NCBI GenBank assembly: GCA_029961105.1 | Contig: JASBVO010000014.1 | Location: 90,017 to 154,016, forward strand | Direction: 5' to 3' | Length of the DNA stretch: 64,000 bases | DNA from: Micrococcus sp. | GTDB taxonomy: Bacteria > Actinomycetota > Actinomycetes > Actinomycetales > Micrococcaceae | Part shown: one piece after another, positions 27,033 to 37,637 of the stretch | How positions within the stretch are numbered: the first letter of the stretch is position 1 | Layout of the letters: each line of letters starts with the position of its first letter | The notes under the pieces: model-generated | Database searches by the model: none | Told to the model about the DNA's origin: nothing | What the model saw: the letters and a program-made list of their open reading frames with translations, nothing else | Made by a program: the position numbers and the translations under genes

Positions 27033-27968
27033 ATGGCCGTGCTGATCGATCCGGCACGGTGGCCAGCCCACGGCACCGTGTTCTCCCACCTGGTCTCGGA
27101 CCACTCGCTGGCGGAGTTGCACGCCTTCGCCGAGGAGGCGGGGATCCCGCGCCGGGCCTTCGACGGGGACCACTACGACGTCCCCGTGGAGCGGTACCGG
27201 GACCTGGTCGCGCAGGGGGCCGAGGAGGTCAGCGGCGCCGAGCTCGTCCGTCGGCTCGTCGCCTCCGGGCTGCGTATCCCGGCCAGCCACCGGCCGGGCA
27301 AGCTGGACAAGGTCCTCACCCAGCGGTTCAACCGATTACTGCCCGGCCATTCCCCGCTGGAACGGGACCCCGTGGTCGCCGACCTGCTGGCCAGCTGGTC
27401 CGAGCCGCACCGCCACTACCACGACCGCAGCCACCTGCTGGCCGTGCTGAAGGGCATCGACCTGCTGCTGCGCCACGGGGAGGACTGCGGCCGCTGGGAC
27501 CGGGCCGTCAAGCTGGCGGCCTGGTTCCACGACGCCGTCTACCGGGGTGACCCGGCCCGGCCGCCCGGGCAGGACGAGGAGGACTCCGCCGTGCTGGCGG
27601 AGACGGTGCTGTCGGACCTCGGGCTGCCGGATCCGGAGATCGCGGAGACGGCCCGCCTGGTCCGGCTCACCATCACCCACGACCCGGATCCCGAGGACCG
27701 CGCCGGTGCGGTGCTCAGCGACGCCGACCTGGAGGTCCTCGGCCGGTCCCGCGGGGACTACGGCCGGTACCTCGCGGCCGTCCGGCAGGACTTCGCGCAC
27801 GTACCGGACGACGCCTTCGCCGCCGGCCGGGCCGCCGTCGTGCAGTCGCTGCTGGACGCGGACCCGCTGTACCGGACCGAGACGGGCCGCCGGCTCTGGG
27901 ACAGGGCGGCCCGGCGCAACCTCTCGGCGGAACTGCACCCGACCTCCCGCCTGTGGTCCCGGCACTGA
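27033..27968 (+). CDS. DUF4031-HD domain fusion protein
   Basis: The 311-residue protein has an N-terminal DUF4031 (1-85: MAVLIDPARWPAHGTVFSHL, DHYDVPVERYRDL) and a C-terminal HD-type domain (about 110-300) with HRHYHDRSHL and WFHDAVYRG, the metal-binding His-Asp residues, and TITHDPD further on. HD domains are usually phosphohydrolases acting on nucleotides. The substrate here is unknown. The start at 27033 matches the conserved DUF4031 N-terminus. Confidence 0.88.
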   Translation: MAVLIDPARWPAHGTVFSHLVSDHSLAELHAFAEEAGIPRRAFDGDHYDVPVERYRDLVAQGAEEVSGAELVRRLVASGLRIPASHRPGKLDKVLTQRFNRLLPGHSPLERDPVVADLLASWSEPHRHYHDRSHLLAVLKGIDLLLRHGEDCGRWDRAVKLAAWFHDAVYRGDPARPPGQDEEDSAVLAETVLSDLGLPDPEIAETARLVRLTITHDPDPEDRAGAVLSDADLEVLGRSRGDYGRYLAAVRQDFAHVPDDAFAAGRAAVVQSLLDADPLYRTETGRRLWDRAARRNLSAELHPTSRLWSRH

Positions 27969-28034
27969 CGGGACCATCAGTTCGCACGGTCGGAACACCG
28001 GAGAGCCGAGGACACACGAAGGCCCGGAACACAG

Positions 28035-28076
28035 GAAGGCCCGGCCCCCGGGAAACAGACCGGGAACCGGGCCTTC
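28035..28076. terminator. Bidirectional terminator between HD gene and groEL
   Basis: GAAGGCCCGG pairs with CCGGGCCTTC around an inner CCCGG/CCGGG stem, followed by GTCGTC. It lies between the convergent HD-domain gene and groEL; a partial copy of the left arm (GAAGGCCCGG) occurs at 28018. Confidence 0.75.
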
Positions 28077-28146
28077 GTCGTCACTGGCGTGCGGTGCGGG
28101 TACAGACCCGCCCGGACGGCCGGCGATGCCTGCTAGGAGCAGGTCA

Positions 28147-29874
<1,728 letters not shown>

Positions 29875-29945
29875 TCACCACGTTCAGGTCAAACTCCGTG
29901 GCACGGACCACCCGCATGCCTGCGGGCTTGGCAGTCCGAACCACC

Positions 29946-29988
29946 GAGTGCTAGTCCATATTTAGCACTCGACCCACCCGAGTGCAAA
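29946..29988. promoter_or_regulatory. CIRCE element with an additional half-site (HrcA operator)
   Basis: TTAGCACTC (29962-29970), a nine-base spacer, and GAGTGCAAA (29980-29988) form a near-canonical CIRCE. A third half-site GAGTGCTAG (29946-29954) lies on the groEL-proximal side. HrcA binding here would repress groEL until heat shock. Confidence 0.9.
29959..29987 (-). promoter_or_regulatory. groEL promoter
   Basis: On the minus strand TTGCAC (29987-29982), exactly 17 bases, then TAAATA (29964-29959). The CIRCE lies across both boxes and the spacer, so HrcA would block polymerase directly. The transcript would have a leader of about 170 bases. Confidence 0.65.
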
Positions 29989-30057
29989 CATCCGTCCAGG
30001 GTGCGGGCGGTTGTTCAGCGGGCAGGGGAATCGGCGCCCGGCGGCGGGACGGACCAC

Positions 30058-30804
30058 TCAGCCCGCGTATGCGGCGGTGACCACCACGGCGATCCCCGGG
30101 ATCCTTCCGTCGTAGACCGCCGGCAGCCCGAGCCGGGCGGCGACGGCCTGGGCGGTGGCCTCCTCCGAGGAATAGAACACGGCAGAGGAGGTCACCGGGA
30201 ACCCGGCCCAGTTGTCCGCGGTGGCCACCGTGAACCCGGAACCGGCGAGTGCGCCGCCGACCCGGCCGGCCAGGCCGTTGACCCGGGAGGCGTTGTAGAC
30301 CTCCACCGGGAGGGAGTAGTCGACCACAGCCGGTTCCTCGGTCTCCTCGGGCGACGGCGTCGGTTCCGGCGTTGCCGTCGGCTCCGGGGACTCGCTGGGT
30401 TCCGGCGACCCCGACCCGGCGGTCGCGGCCGGGGGCTCGGCGGACGCGGCGGCCTCATCCGGTTCGGAGGTCCTGCCGTCGCCTGCCCCGGCTTCCGTCA
30501 CGCCCGGCGCACCGGGCGTGCGGTCCTCCGTCGGCGCCCCCGGAGCCGCGGACGCGGAGGCCGAGGCCGTCCCCGAGCTCGAGGCTCCCGCGGCCTCCGG
30601 CCCGGCACCGTCAGTGGACCGGAGCGTCGGCAGGATGAAGAAGGAGAAGGCGCCGATGGCCAGGGCCAGGGCGGCGGCCAACGAGATCCAGGTCAGTCCG
30701 GACGGCCCCGAGCCGCCGGACGGCTCCGCCACGGCCCGGTGGCTGCCCTGGCGGTCGCGGTATTCGGGCACGTCATCGAACTGATCGCGCGGGTACTCAG
30801 TCAT
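30058..30804 (-). CDS. Membrane-anchored LytR C-terminal domain protein
   Basis: The 248-residue protein has a short cytoplasmic N-terminus, one membrane helix (about 38-60), a long Ala/Ser/Pro/Glu-rich extracytoplasmic spacer (65-160) and a C-terminal LytR_C domain (about 163-248: LPVEVYNASRVNGLAGRVGGAL). LytR_C domains are found in cell-envelope proteins of actinobacteria, often apart from the LCP catalytic domain, which is absent here. It follows the DUF3263 gene by 84 bases on the same strand. A role at the envelope is inferred. Confidence 0.85.
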   Translation of the reverse strand: MTEYPRDQFDDVPEYRDRQGSHRAVAEPSGGSGPSGLTWISLAAALALAIGAFSFFILPTLRSTDGAGPEAAGASSSGTASASASAAPGAPTEDRTPGAPGVTEAGAGDGRTSEPDEAAASAEPPAATAGSGSPEPSESPEPTATPEPTPSPEETEEPAVVDYSLPVEVYNASRVNGLAGRVGGALAGSGFTVATADNWAGFPVTSSAVFYSSEEATAQAVAARLGLPAVYDGRIPGIAVVVTAAYAG

Positions 30805-30888
30805 GGACCATCATCACCAGATCTTCGACGCCGGGCGGCGCCGCTGTGGCTGCCGCGGGACATGGCCACGGCCGCATGACCGTGACGC

Positions 30889-31245
30889 TCAGGCCTCCTG
30901 CCGCCTGGCGCTGCGGGCCCGGTGGCGAGTCGTCCGTAGTCTACGCAATCTCTTGACCAGCATCGGCTTGTGGGCCAGGGCCTCCTGCCGGTCGAGCAGG
31001 CCGTTGAGCACCTGGTAGTACGTGGTGGCCGAGATCGCGAACCGGTCACGGATGGCCTGGTCCTTCGCGCCGCCGTACTTCCACCACTGGTCCTCGAAGT
31101 CCAGGATGTCCCGGTCCCGCTCGGACAATTCCGACGGCGACCCTGGGGTGTCCTGCCCGCGCGCGCCGTCCTTCCCGTCGTCCAGTCCCCGGTCAGCGCG
31201 TGCGTCGTCCTCGCGCTCCGGGGGGACGGGATCAGCTGCAGTCAT
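30889..31245 (-). CDS. DUF3263 protein (HTH-like)
   Basis: The 118-residue protein has a charged disordered N-terminus (1-38) and the DUF3263 core (about 39-100): LSERDRDILDFEDQWWKYGGAKDQAIRDRF then ATTYYQVLNGLLD, a helix-turn-helix-like arrangement that suggests DNA binding, and a basic C-terminal tail. The family is actinobacterial and uncharacterised. It is the first gene of a possible operon with the LytR_C protein. GAAGGA lies about eight bases before the ATG. Confidence 0.85.
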   Translation of the reverse strand: MTAADPVPPEREDDARADRGLDDGKDGARGQDTPGSPSELSERDRDILDFEDQWWKYGGAKDQAIRDRFAISATTYYQVLNGLLDRQEALAHKPMLVKRLRRLRTTRHRARSARRQEA

Positions 31246-31348
31246 GGGGGGGGTCCTTCCGGGAAGTGGTTCCCCGCCGCGCAGCCATCCAGGCGCCGGG
31301 CGGAGTACTCCACAGTCTACTCCGGTGAACTACAGCGGTGTCATTCGA

Positions 31349-31354
31349 TAGTCT
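31349..31354 (+). promoter_or_regulatory. Leaderless-type -10 of ung
   Basis: TAGTCT followed by seven bases and ATG 31362; there is no Shine-Dalgarno sequence. Confidence 0.45.
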
Positions 31355-31361
31355 TCACCCG

Positions 31362-32057
31362 ATGAGACTGCGTGAACCACTGGATCCCGGATGGGAGCGC
31401 GCGCTGGCGCCCCAGGATGAGGCCCTGGCCGCCGTCGGGCGTGAGGTCCAGGCCCGGCGGAAGGCCGGCGAGCACATCCTGCCGGCGCCGGAGAACATCC
31501 TGCGGGCCTTCCGGCAACCCTTCGACGAGGTCCGGGTGCTGATCCTGGGGCAGGACCCCTACCCCACCCCGGGACACCCGATCGGGCTGAGCTTCGCCGT
31601 GGACCGTCACGTGAACCCGCTGCCGCGCTCGCTGGCGAACATCTACCAGGAGCTGTCCGACGACCTCGGCATCCCCCCGGCCCCGCACGGCGACCTCACC
31701 GCATGGACGGGGCAAGGCGTGCTGCTGCTGAACCGGGTCCTGACCGTGGCCGCCGGCCAGCCGGCCAGTCACCGCGGACTGGGCTGGGAACAGGTGACCG
31801 AGGCGGCCGTGGAGGCCCTGGCCGCCCGCGGCACCCCGCTGGTGGCGATCCTGTGGGGCGCCGACGCCCGGAAGATGGCCCCGGTGCTGCGACGGCACGC
31901 TCCCGCCGACGCTCCCCTGGGCGTCATCGAGTCGGCCCATCCCTCCCCGCTCTCGGCCCGTCGGGGATTCTTCGGCTCCCGCCCGTTCAGCCGCACGAAC
32001 GAGCTGCTCGGACAATGGGGCGCGGACCCGGTCGACTGGCGCGTCGATCACTCCTGA
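31362..32057 (+). CDS. ung: Uracil-DNA glycosylase, family 1
   Basis: This 231-residue enzyme excises uracil from DNA as the first step of base-excision repair. The water-activating motif GQDPYP is at 63-68 and the DNA-intercalation motif HPSPLSA at 193-199, both intact. Length is normal. I start at ATG 31362, which a TAGTCT hexamer supports. A GTG eight codons upstream is the alternative. Confidence 0.95.
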   Translation: MRLREPLDPGWERALAPQDEALAAVGREVQARRKAGEHILPAPENILRAFRQPFDEVRVLILGQDPYPTPGHPIGLSFAVDRHVNPLPRSLANIYQELSDDLGIPPAPHGDLTAWTGQGVLLLNRVLTVAAGQPASHRGLGWEQVTEAAVEALAARGTPLVAILWGADARKMAPVLRRHAPADAPLGVIESAHPSPLSARRGFFGSRPFSRTNELLGQWGADPVDWRVDHS

Positions 32058-32102
32058 CCCTCGTCGCGGACCGGCCCGTGACGAGAGGCCAGCGACGGCC
32101 GG

Positions 32103-33968
32103 TCAGCGACGGCCGATGCGGCGCCGTTCGTTGGCCTGCAGCGCCGTGGTGAACGGCCGGGCGAGCGTATCGCCCAGGACCACTCCGGCGGCGATGGCCA
32201 TGATGGTGGCCGAGGCGTTGAACAGCCCCACCACGCCGGATTCCAGGGACCCGGTGTCCATGGCGATGCCGTACATGGAGCGGAAGATCGTCAGCCCGGG
32301 GAGCAGGAACAGGATGGCCGGCACGGCCACCACCAACTGGGGCGCGCCCATCCTCAGGGCGACGTACCGGCCGAAGGCGCCGATCACCACGGCGGCGACC
32401 GCCGGGGTCAGCCGGGGCCCGACGCCGAGGAGGTCCGCCGCCGCGTAGGCCAGGTACCCGGTCAGGGACACCAGGGCGGTGGGCACCAGCAGCTTCCATT
32501 CGGACTGCTCGAAGATGGAGTCCCAGACGGCAGCCAAGAAGACCAGCAGGGCCGTGAACCAGACCGGATAGGCCGAGGAGCTGGCCGCGTCCACGTCCAG
32601 CTCGGCGAAGCCCAGCAGGCTGGAGACCACGACGGCGGACATGATCCCGGCGATCAGCGCGGCGTAGATGAGCGCGGCGGAGACGAACCGGCCGGCGGCC
32701 GTGACCGGGAAGCCGTTGATCGCGTCCTGCACGGCCGAGACGAAGCGCCCGGACGGCAACAGCAGCATGATCCCGCCGGCCACCACGAGGGACGGCGCCA
32801 GCGGCACGTCCAGTTCGTAGAGCACCAGGGCGATCACGGTCGCGATGAAGCCGCCGGCCATCGTGGCGAAGAACTCCGGGATCCGCGCGCGCCCCATCAC
32901 GTCCATGACGCCCATCAGCAGGGACGTGGACAGCAGGGCCACCCCGGCGCCGACCAGGTCGCCACCGATGAACAGCACGAACGTGGCGGCGAACAGGCCG
33001 GCCGCCAGCGTGTTCAGCCACTTCGGGAACGGCTTGGGCCGGTGCCGGATGTCCGCCAGCCGCTGCTGGGCCTCGTCCCGGTCCACCTCACCGGCGGCGA
33101 TCGAGGACACCAGCCGGTGCATCAGGGCCAGGCCAGCGTAGTTCTGGGACCAGGACCGCACCACGCGCTGCAGCGTGTACGGCGTCTTGCCGGCGGGGGC
33201 GTAGTTCAGCGAGATCGACTGGTTGGTGATGTCCACCTCGGTCTCGTGCACGCCGAACGCCTGGGTCACCACGATGATCGAGGTCTCGACCTCCAGGGCA
33301 CCGGCGCCGAAGCGGAAGAGGGTCTCCGCCAGCTTGAGCGTGAAGTCCAGGGTGGCCCGCTCATCGGCGTCCGCCAGCCGCGTGGTGCGCAGGTAGGGAT
33401 TGGCGTACGGGCTGCCGGCGATCCGGTCCACCATGGACAGGGTCTGCGTCGGCAGCGGCTCGGAATGCATGATCCGCCGGAAGGCCGAGCTGCCGGAGAA
33501 CCGCAGCCGGGCCTTCCTCGGCCCGGGCTTGGCGACCGGGACCGTCGGCGTCTCGCCGGTGGCCGGTTCGGAGGGGGCCAGCACGGACTGCGGCACCGGC
33601 ACGGAGCTGGGCGGCTCGGTGATCGGGGTGTCGGTGACCGGCCCGACGTCGGCGCTCTCGGCTGGCACGGCACCGTCGCCGTCGGGCTCCGGGCCGGTCA
33701 CCGGACGGACGGCCGGGGCGGCGGTGGGGGTCGGGCCGGTCGACACGTGGCCGGCGGCCTCGGCCGCGGGGCCCAGCGGGAAGTCGGTGATCGAGCTCGT
33801 GGCGGGGGCGGCCTCCTCGGCGGCGGGCCCGCCCGAGGCAGGGTGCCCGCCGGCGCGTGCGCCCGCAGCGGTCTGCGCGGCAGGACGGATGATCGGGATC
33901 TGTGCCAGTTCCACGGGCGGTTCCTGGATGCTCCGGCGTCCGGTCCGTGTCCTGATCTCGTCGTCCAC
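32103..33968 (-). CDS. thrE: ThrE-type threonine/serine exporter with long N-terminal extension
   Basis: The 621-residue protein has an Ala/Pro/Thr-rich, probably disordered N-terminus (about 1-175), a cytoplasmic ThrE domain (about 210-330: ATLDFTLKLAETLFRFGAGALEVE and the conserved TQAFGVHETEVDITNQSI) and about ten membrane helices in 330-610. ThrE of Corynebacterium exports threonine and serine. GTG 33968 is preceded by AGGAGG at eight bases. Substrate range is inferred from the family. The single-chain form matches the actinobacterial type rather than the split YjjP/YjjB pair. Confidence 0.87.
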   Translation of the reverse strand: MDDEIRTRTGRRSIQEPPVELAQIPIIRPAAQTAAGARAGGHPASGGPAAEEAAPATSSITDFPLGPAAEAAGHVSTGPTPTAAPAVRPVTGPEPDGDGAVPAESADVGPVTDTPITEPPSSVPVPQSVLAPSEPATGETPTVPVAKPGPRKARLRFSGSSAFRRIMHSEPLPTQTLSMVDRIAGSPYANPYLRTTRLADADERATLDFTLKLAETLFRFGAGALEVETSIIVVTQAFGVHETEVDITNQSISLNYAPAGKTPYTLQRVVRSWSQNYAGLALMHRLVSSIAAGEVDRDEAQQRLADIRHRPKPFPKWLNTLAAGLFAATFVLFIGGDLVGAGVALLSTSLLMGVMDVMGRARIPEFFATMAGGFIATVIALVLYELDVPLAPSLVVAGGIMLLLPSGRFVSAVQDAINGFPVTAAGRFVSAALIYAALIAGIMSAVVVSSLLGFAELDVDAASSSAYPVWFTALLVFLAAVWDSIFEQSEWKLLVPTALVSLTGYLAYAAADLLGVGPRLTPAVAAVVIGAFGRYVALRMGAPQLVVAVPAILFLLPGLTIFRSMYGIAMDTGSLESGVVGLFNASATIMAIAAGVVLGDTLARPFTTALQANERRRIGRR

Positions 33969-34120
33969 GCCCCTGTCCTCCTGTCCCGTCCGTACCGGCT
34001 GCGGCGCCCGCCCGTGATGCCGTGCCGGCTCGTCCGCTGTGTCCTCCGAGGCCACCCCGCACGTCCGTTCCGGGGTGGCCAGGGGCGGGCCACACCCCAC
34101 TGTAGTGTCCCCATTAACGA

Positions 34121-34147
34121 CTGAAGGGCCCGCTCCGGGCCCTTCAG
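34121..34147 (-). terminator. Terminator of tRNA-Val
   Basis: CTGAAGGGCCCG pairs perfectly with CGGGCCCTTCAG around a three-base loop, four bases past the tRNA 3' end on the minus strand, followed by TCGTTAATGG. Confidence 0.8.
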
Positions 34148-34150
34148 GGA

Positions 34151-34227
34151 TGGTGGATCTTACTGGACTCGAACCAGCGACCTCTCGCGTGTGAAGCGAA
34201 CGCTCTAACCAACTGAGCTAAAGATCC
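34151..34227 (-). tRNA. tRNA-Val (anticodon CAC)
   Basis: Acceptor GGATCTT pairs with AAGATCC. The anticodon loop TTCACAC is closed by TTCGC/GCGAG, giving anticodon CAC (complement at 34191-34193), which reads GTG. The T loop TTCGAGT, discriminator A and an encoded CCA (34151-34153 as TGG) are present. Confidence 0.95.
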
Positions 34228-34302
34228 AACAGCGTGCCGGCGTCTTCCTCTACAGGGGCCGACAGCTATGAAAGCTTAGCAGAGTCCAGGGCCAACCTGA
34301 AA

Positions 34303-34339
34303 ACGGCCGGCTCGAGGCCGTGGGGACGGCCGGCTCGAG
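34303..34339. repeat. Direct repeat of a 14-mer upstream of azlC
   Basis: ACGGCCGGCTCGAG occurs at 34303-34316 and 34326-34339, a 23-bp period, just upstream of the azlC -10. It could be a regulator site or chance in GC-rich sequence. Confidence 0.5.
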
Positions 34340-34348
34340 CGGCACGCC

Positions 34349-34354
34349 TACGAT
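34349..34354 (+). promoter_or_regulatory. Leaderless-type -10 of azlCD
   Basis: TACGAT followed by seven bases and ATG 34362, which selects this start among three nearby in-frame ATGs. Confidence 0.45.
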
Positions 34355-34361
34355 GAACGGC

Positions 34362-35114
34362 ATGGACTCCATGACGCGGCTGGGCAGGCACCCGGCCTTC
34401 CGGACCGGTGCCTCGGTGGCCGTGGCCACGGGCCTCTACGGGATCTCCTTCGGCGCGTTGGGGGTCGCCGCCGGGCTGGACGTGTGGCAGACGATCGCCC
34501 TGAGCGCGCTGATGTTCACGGGCGGTTCGCAGTTCGCCTTCGTCGGGGTGCTGGCCGGCGGGGGCGGCGGGACGGCGGCCACGGGCGCGGCCGGCCTGCT
34601 GGGCGTCCGCAACGCGGTCTACGGGATCCAGCTCAACGCCATGATGCGGCCCGGTCCGGTCCTGAAGCCGCTGGCCGCCCACCTGACCATCGACGAGTCC
34701 GCCGCCACGTCCATGGCCCAGCCCGATCCGTACGGGCGCCGCGTCGGGTTCTGGACGGCCGGCGTCGGGGTCTGGACGTTGTGGGTGGCCTTCACGGCGC
34801 TCGGCGCGGTGGCCGGGGACCTGATGGGAGACCCGAAGGCCTGGGGACTGGACGGTGCCGCCGCCGCGGCGATGCTCGGCCTGCTGTGGCCCCGGCTGAA
34901 GAGCGGCGACGCGTGGGCACTGGCGGCCGTGACGGCCCTCGTCACCGCGATCGCGCTGCCGCTGCTGCCCTCCGGGATCCCCATCCTGGTCGCCGGTGCC
35001 GTCGCGGGGCTGTGGGGCTGGTTCGGCCCCACCGGGCGCAGGGACCGGGATCCGGAGGACGGCCACGCGGCCGGGCCGGAGGACAGCCGGCCCGGCGCGA
35101 GGACGGTGGCGTGA
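34362..35114 (+). CDS. azlC: AzlC-type branched-chain amino acid exporter, large subunit
   Basis: The 250-residue membrane protein has about six to seven helices. Family motifs include GLYGISFGALGVAAGLDVWQT and LMFTGGSQFAFVGVL at the N-terminus and GVRNAVYGI in the middle. AzlC/BrnF works with the small subunit AzlD/BrnE to export branched-chain amino acids and methionine. Its stop overlaps the azlD GTG. Start position is uncertain by three to nine bases. Confidence 0.9.
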   Translation: MDSMTRLGRHPAFRTGASVAVATGLYGISFGALGVAAGLDVWQTIALSALMFTGGSQFAFVGVLAGGGGGTAATGAAGLLGVRNAVYGIQLNAMMRPGPVLKPLAAHLTIDESAATSMAQPDPYGRRVGFWTAGVGVWTLWVAFTALGAVAGDLMGDPKAWGLDGAAAAAMLGLLWPRLKSGDAWALAAVTALVTAIALPLLPSGIPILVAGAVAGLWGWFGPTGRRDRDPEDGHAAGPEDSRPGARTVA

Positions 35115-35422
35115 GCATGTGGGGCTGGATCCTGCTGGCGAGCGCGATCGCCTTCGGCACGAAGCTTCTGGGCTACCTGGTGCCCGCCACGCTCCTGGAC
35201 GACCCGAGGATGCTGCGCACGGCCAATGCGGTGACCATCGGGCTGCTGTCCGCGCTGGTGGTGATGAACACCGCGGCCGCCGGCCAGGGACTGCTGCTGG
35301 ACGCCCGGCTCGGCGCCGTCGTGGCGGCCGCCGTGGCCCTCGCGCTGCGGGCCCCGTTCCTCGTGGTGGTGATCACCGGGGCCCTGGCCGCCGCCGGACT
35401 GCGCCTGCTCGGCTTCCCCTGA
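35111..35422 (+). CDS. azlD: AzlD-type branched-chain amino acid exporter, small subunit
   Basis: The 103-residue protein has three to four helices (GWILLASAIAFGTKLLGYLVP, NAVTIGLLSALVVMN, APFLVVVITGALAAA), typical of AzlD/BrnE. The GTG at 35111 overlaps the azlC TGA (GTGA), so the two subunits are translationally coupled. It forms the exporter complex with AzlC. Confidence 0.88.
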   Translation: MSMWGWILLASAIAFGTKLLGYLVPATLLDDPRMLRTANAVTIGLLSALVVMNTAAAGQGLLLDARLGAVVAAAVALALRAPFLVVVITGALAAAGLRLLGFP

Positions 35423-35535
35423 TCCCGACGGCGGCGCTCCGGGGGGCGAGGTGCGCGCCGCCGTCGGGACCTCCCGGCTCGACCCCCTCCGGACTTCCGG
35501 TCGCCAGGACGCCAGGACGGACGCGGGTCAGGAGC

Positions 35536-37479
35536 TCACGGGGCCGTGATCGAGGAGATCCAGGTCGACTTCAGTCCCGCCCGGGCCCGCAGCTGATTGC
35601 CGGTGATCCGGGCGGTGTCGCCGTTCGTGGCGGTCGCCGTGACGTACCGGACGGAGTCCGCGTCGTCCAGCGTGAACCGGACCGTGCTCACGTTCGGCAG
35701 CCCGAAGGCCTGGGCCATCGTGGACTGGCTGACCGACTGCGTCCACGAGGCGTTCGGGTTGTTGGCGGCGGCGGCGAGGCTGTGCGGATCCGGCCTGCCC
35801 TGCAGGTACGGCACGGCGTTGCCCCAGACGTCCCGCGCCGAGCGGGTGTGGCCGCCGCTGGAGGAGAAGTACGTGGCGTCGACGATCGACCCGTCGTACC
35901 AGAGGCTCTTGGCGGTCTTCACCGTCGAGGTGGGGTCGCGGGGGTCCACGCGCACCAGGGTGGCGTCCACGGCGGCCTTCCAGCGGTCACCGTAGCTTCC
36001 GCCGCCCTCGTTCTCCTTGGCCCAGCCGGTGAACTTCTGGGAACGCACCTCGTCCCACACGTGGCAGCCACACTCGGCCTTGAGCGAGTTCATGTTCCGC
36101 AGGGCGTAGGAGCGGCCGGCCACGGCCTGCGCCTGGAGCGCCGCGGCGGGCCAGGACGAGGGCATCTCGGCCAGTCCGTAGAGGTACTCGTCGTTCATCC
36201 GCAGTTCGGTGACCACGTTGAGCTTCCCGTTGATCACCGTGACGAGGAGCTTGCCGTGGCGCAGGTCCAGCGGCTGGCTGCCGTTGGCGGCCGGCACCCG
36301 AACGGTGGCCGCCTCGGACGAATCGGGTGACCAGAACCGGGTCCCGGGCCACTCGACGATGGCCGCGGAGGACCGCTTCCGGGTGCCGTCCGGCATGGTG
36401 ACCAGCACGTCCCCGCCGTCCTCGTCGATGCGCACGGCGCCCCGGGTCTCCAGCACCGCACCGGCGATCCGGACCCGCTGCAGGCCCGCGGTGCCACTGT
36501 TGAGCTTCGTGGACTGGATCGTCGTCGTCTCCGGGGAGGCCAGGTGGACCCGGATGTTGCTGGCCGCCCGGAACGTGGACTGCGTGACGTCCACGCCGGT
36601 GTAGTAGTACTGCAGGATCTGCTCGACCGAGTGGCCGCCGGCGGCCATGGCCCGCGCGCCGTACTGGCTCATGCCCGCCCCGTGGCCCCAGCCGGCGCCC
36701 TTGACGGTGAAGCTCGGCGGGACGCGATCGAACGGCGGCCGGTTCGCCACTAGGTGGGAGTCCGCCCGGTGCAGGAACGCGGAGGCCTGGCCGCGGGTGA
36801 TGTTCCGCTGCTGCTTGAAGGTCTGGTCCGCGAAGCCGGCCGTGATGCCCTGCGCCGCGGCCCAGGTGATGGCCCGGTAGTTGGCTGAACCCGGCCCGAG
36901 GTCGGTGAAGGGGCTGCTCGAGGGCGGCGTGAAGGAGGCCTTCGCCAGCCGGTACAGGAACGCGGCCAGTTCGCCGCGGGTCACCGGATCGTTCGGGCCG
37001 AAGGTGCCGTCCGCCCGGCCCACGGTCGCCCCCGCGTCCACCAGCCAGGAGATCGCCTCGAAGTGGGCACCGCCCGGGTTCACGTCCGAGAAGTCCCTCT
37101 TCTGGTCCACCTTCACGTCCGGGTCCACCTGGCGGTACAGGAAGGCGGCGATCTCGCCACGGGTGACCTGCTTGCCGGGCTTGAAGGCCCCGTCGGCGTA
37201 GCCCACCGTGATGTCGTTGCACGCCATCCAGATGATGTCGTCGTAGAAGGGCGTCCCCACCGGCGCGTCGGTGAAGTCCGGCAGGGTGCACAGGCGCGGC
37301 GCGGCCTGGGCGGACCCGGACGGCACTGCCACCGGGGCCACCAGGAGGGCCAGGGCCGCGATGAGCGCCGCGGCGAGCAGGCTCCTCAGCGGTCGGCGTG
37401 GCGCGGGGCGGCCACCGGACGGTGTCGTGGCGGCAGGCGGAAGAGCGGGCCCCCGGAAGGGGGCGGAACGGACTGGCAC
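35536..37479 (-). CDS. Secreted SLH-domain protein with SpoIID/LytB domain
   Basis: The 647-residue protein has a signal peptide (about 31-60), three S-layer homology repeats (69-116, 130-177, 191-238, each ending in a VTRGE-like and AFLYR motif), then a SpoIID domain (about 258-640). The hallmarks are GWGHGAGMSQYGARAM (263-278) and EMPSSWPAAALQAQAVAGRSYALR. SpoIID of Bacillus is a lytic transglycosylase on denuded glycan. Actinobacterial members are cell-wall proteins of uncertain activity. The GTG at 37479 is preceded by GGGGAG at seven bases. It shares the SLH layout with the protein at 51499. Confidence 0.9.
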   Translation of the reverse strand: MPVRSAPFRGPALPPAATTPSGGRPAPRRPLRSLLAAALIAALALLVAPVAVPSGSAQAAPRLCTLPDFTDAPVGTPFYDDIIWMACNDITVGYADGAFKPGKQVTRGEIAAFLYRQVDPDVKVDQKRDFSDVNPGGAHFEAISWLVDAGATVGRADGTFGPNDPVTRGELAAFLYRLAKASFTPPSSSPFTDLGPGSANYRAITWAAAQGITAGFADQTFKQQRNITRGQASAFLHRADSHLVANRPPFDRVPPSFTVKGAGWGHGAGMSQYGARAMAAGGHSVEQILQYYYTGVDVTQSTFRAASNIRVHLASPETTTIQSTKLNSGTAGLQRVRIAGAVLETRGAVRIDEDGGDVLVTMPDGTRKRSSAAIVEWPGTRFWSPDSSEAATVRVPAANGSQPLDLRHGKLLVTVINGKLNVVTELRMNDEYLYGLAEMPSSWPAAALQAQAVAGRSYALRNMNSLKAECGCHVWDEVRSQKFTGWAKENEGGGSYGDRWKAAVDATLVRVDPRDPTSTVKTAKSLWYDGSIVDATYFSSSGGHTRSARDVWGNAVPYLQGRPDPHSLAAAANNPNASWTQSVSQSTMAQAFGLPNVSTVRFTLDDADSVRYVTATATNGDTARITGNQLRARAGLKSTWISSITAP

Positions 37480-37637
37480 GGTGATACTCCCCTGGTCAAC
37501 GGGACGTTCTGGGCGCACGGCGTCCGTGCGCGCGTCCCCCCGTCAAGTATGCCCGCCGGGGCTGACCGGGCGGCATCTTCTGCAGGCCCGGCCCCCTCCG
37601 GCACGGCGACCGCGGCGTCCACGGTGGGTGATCACAG

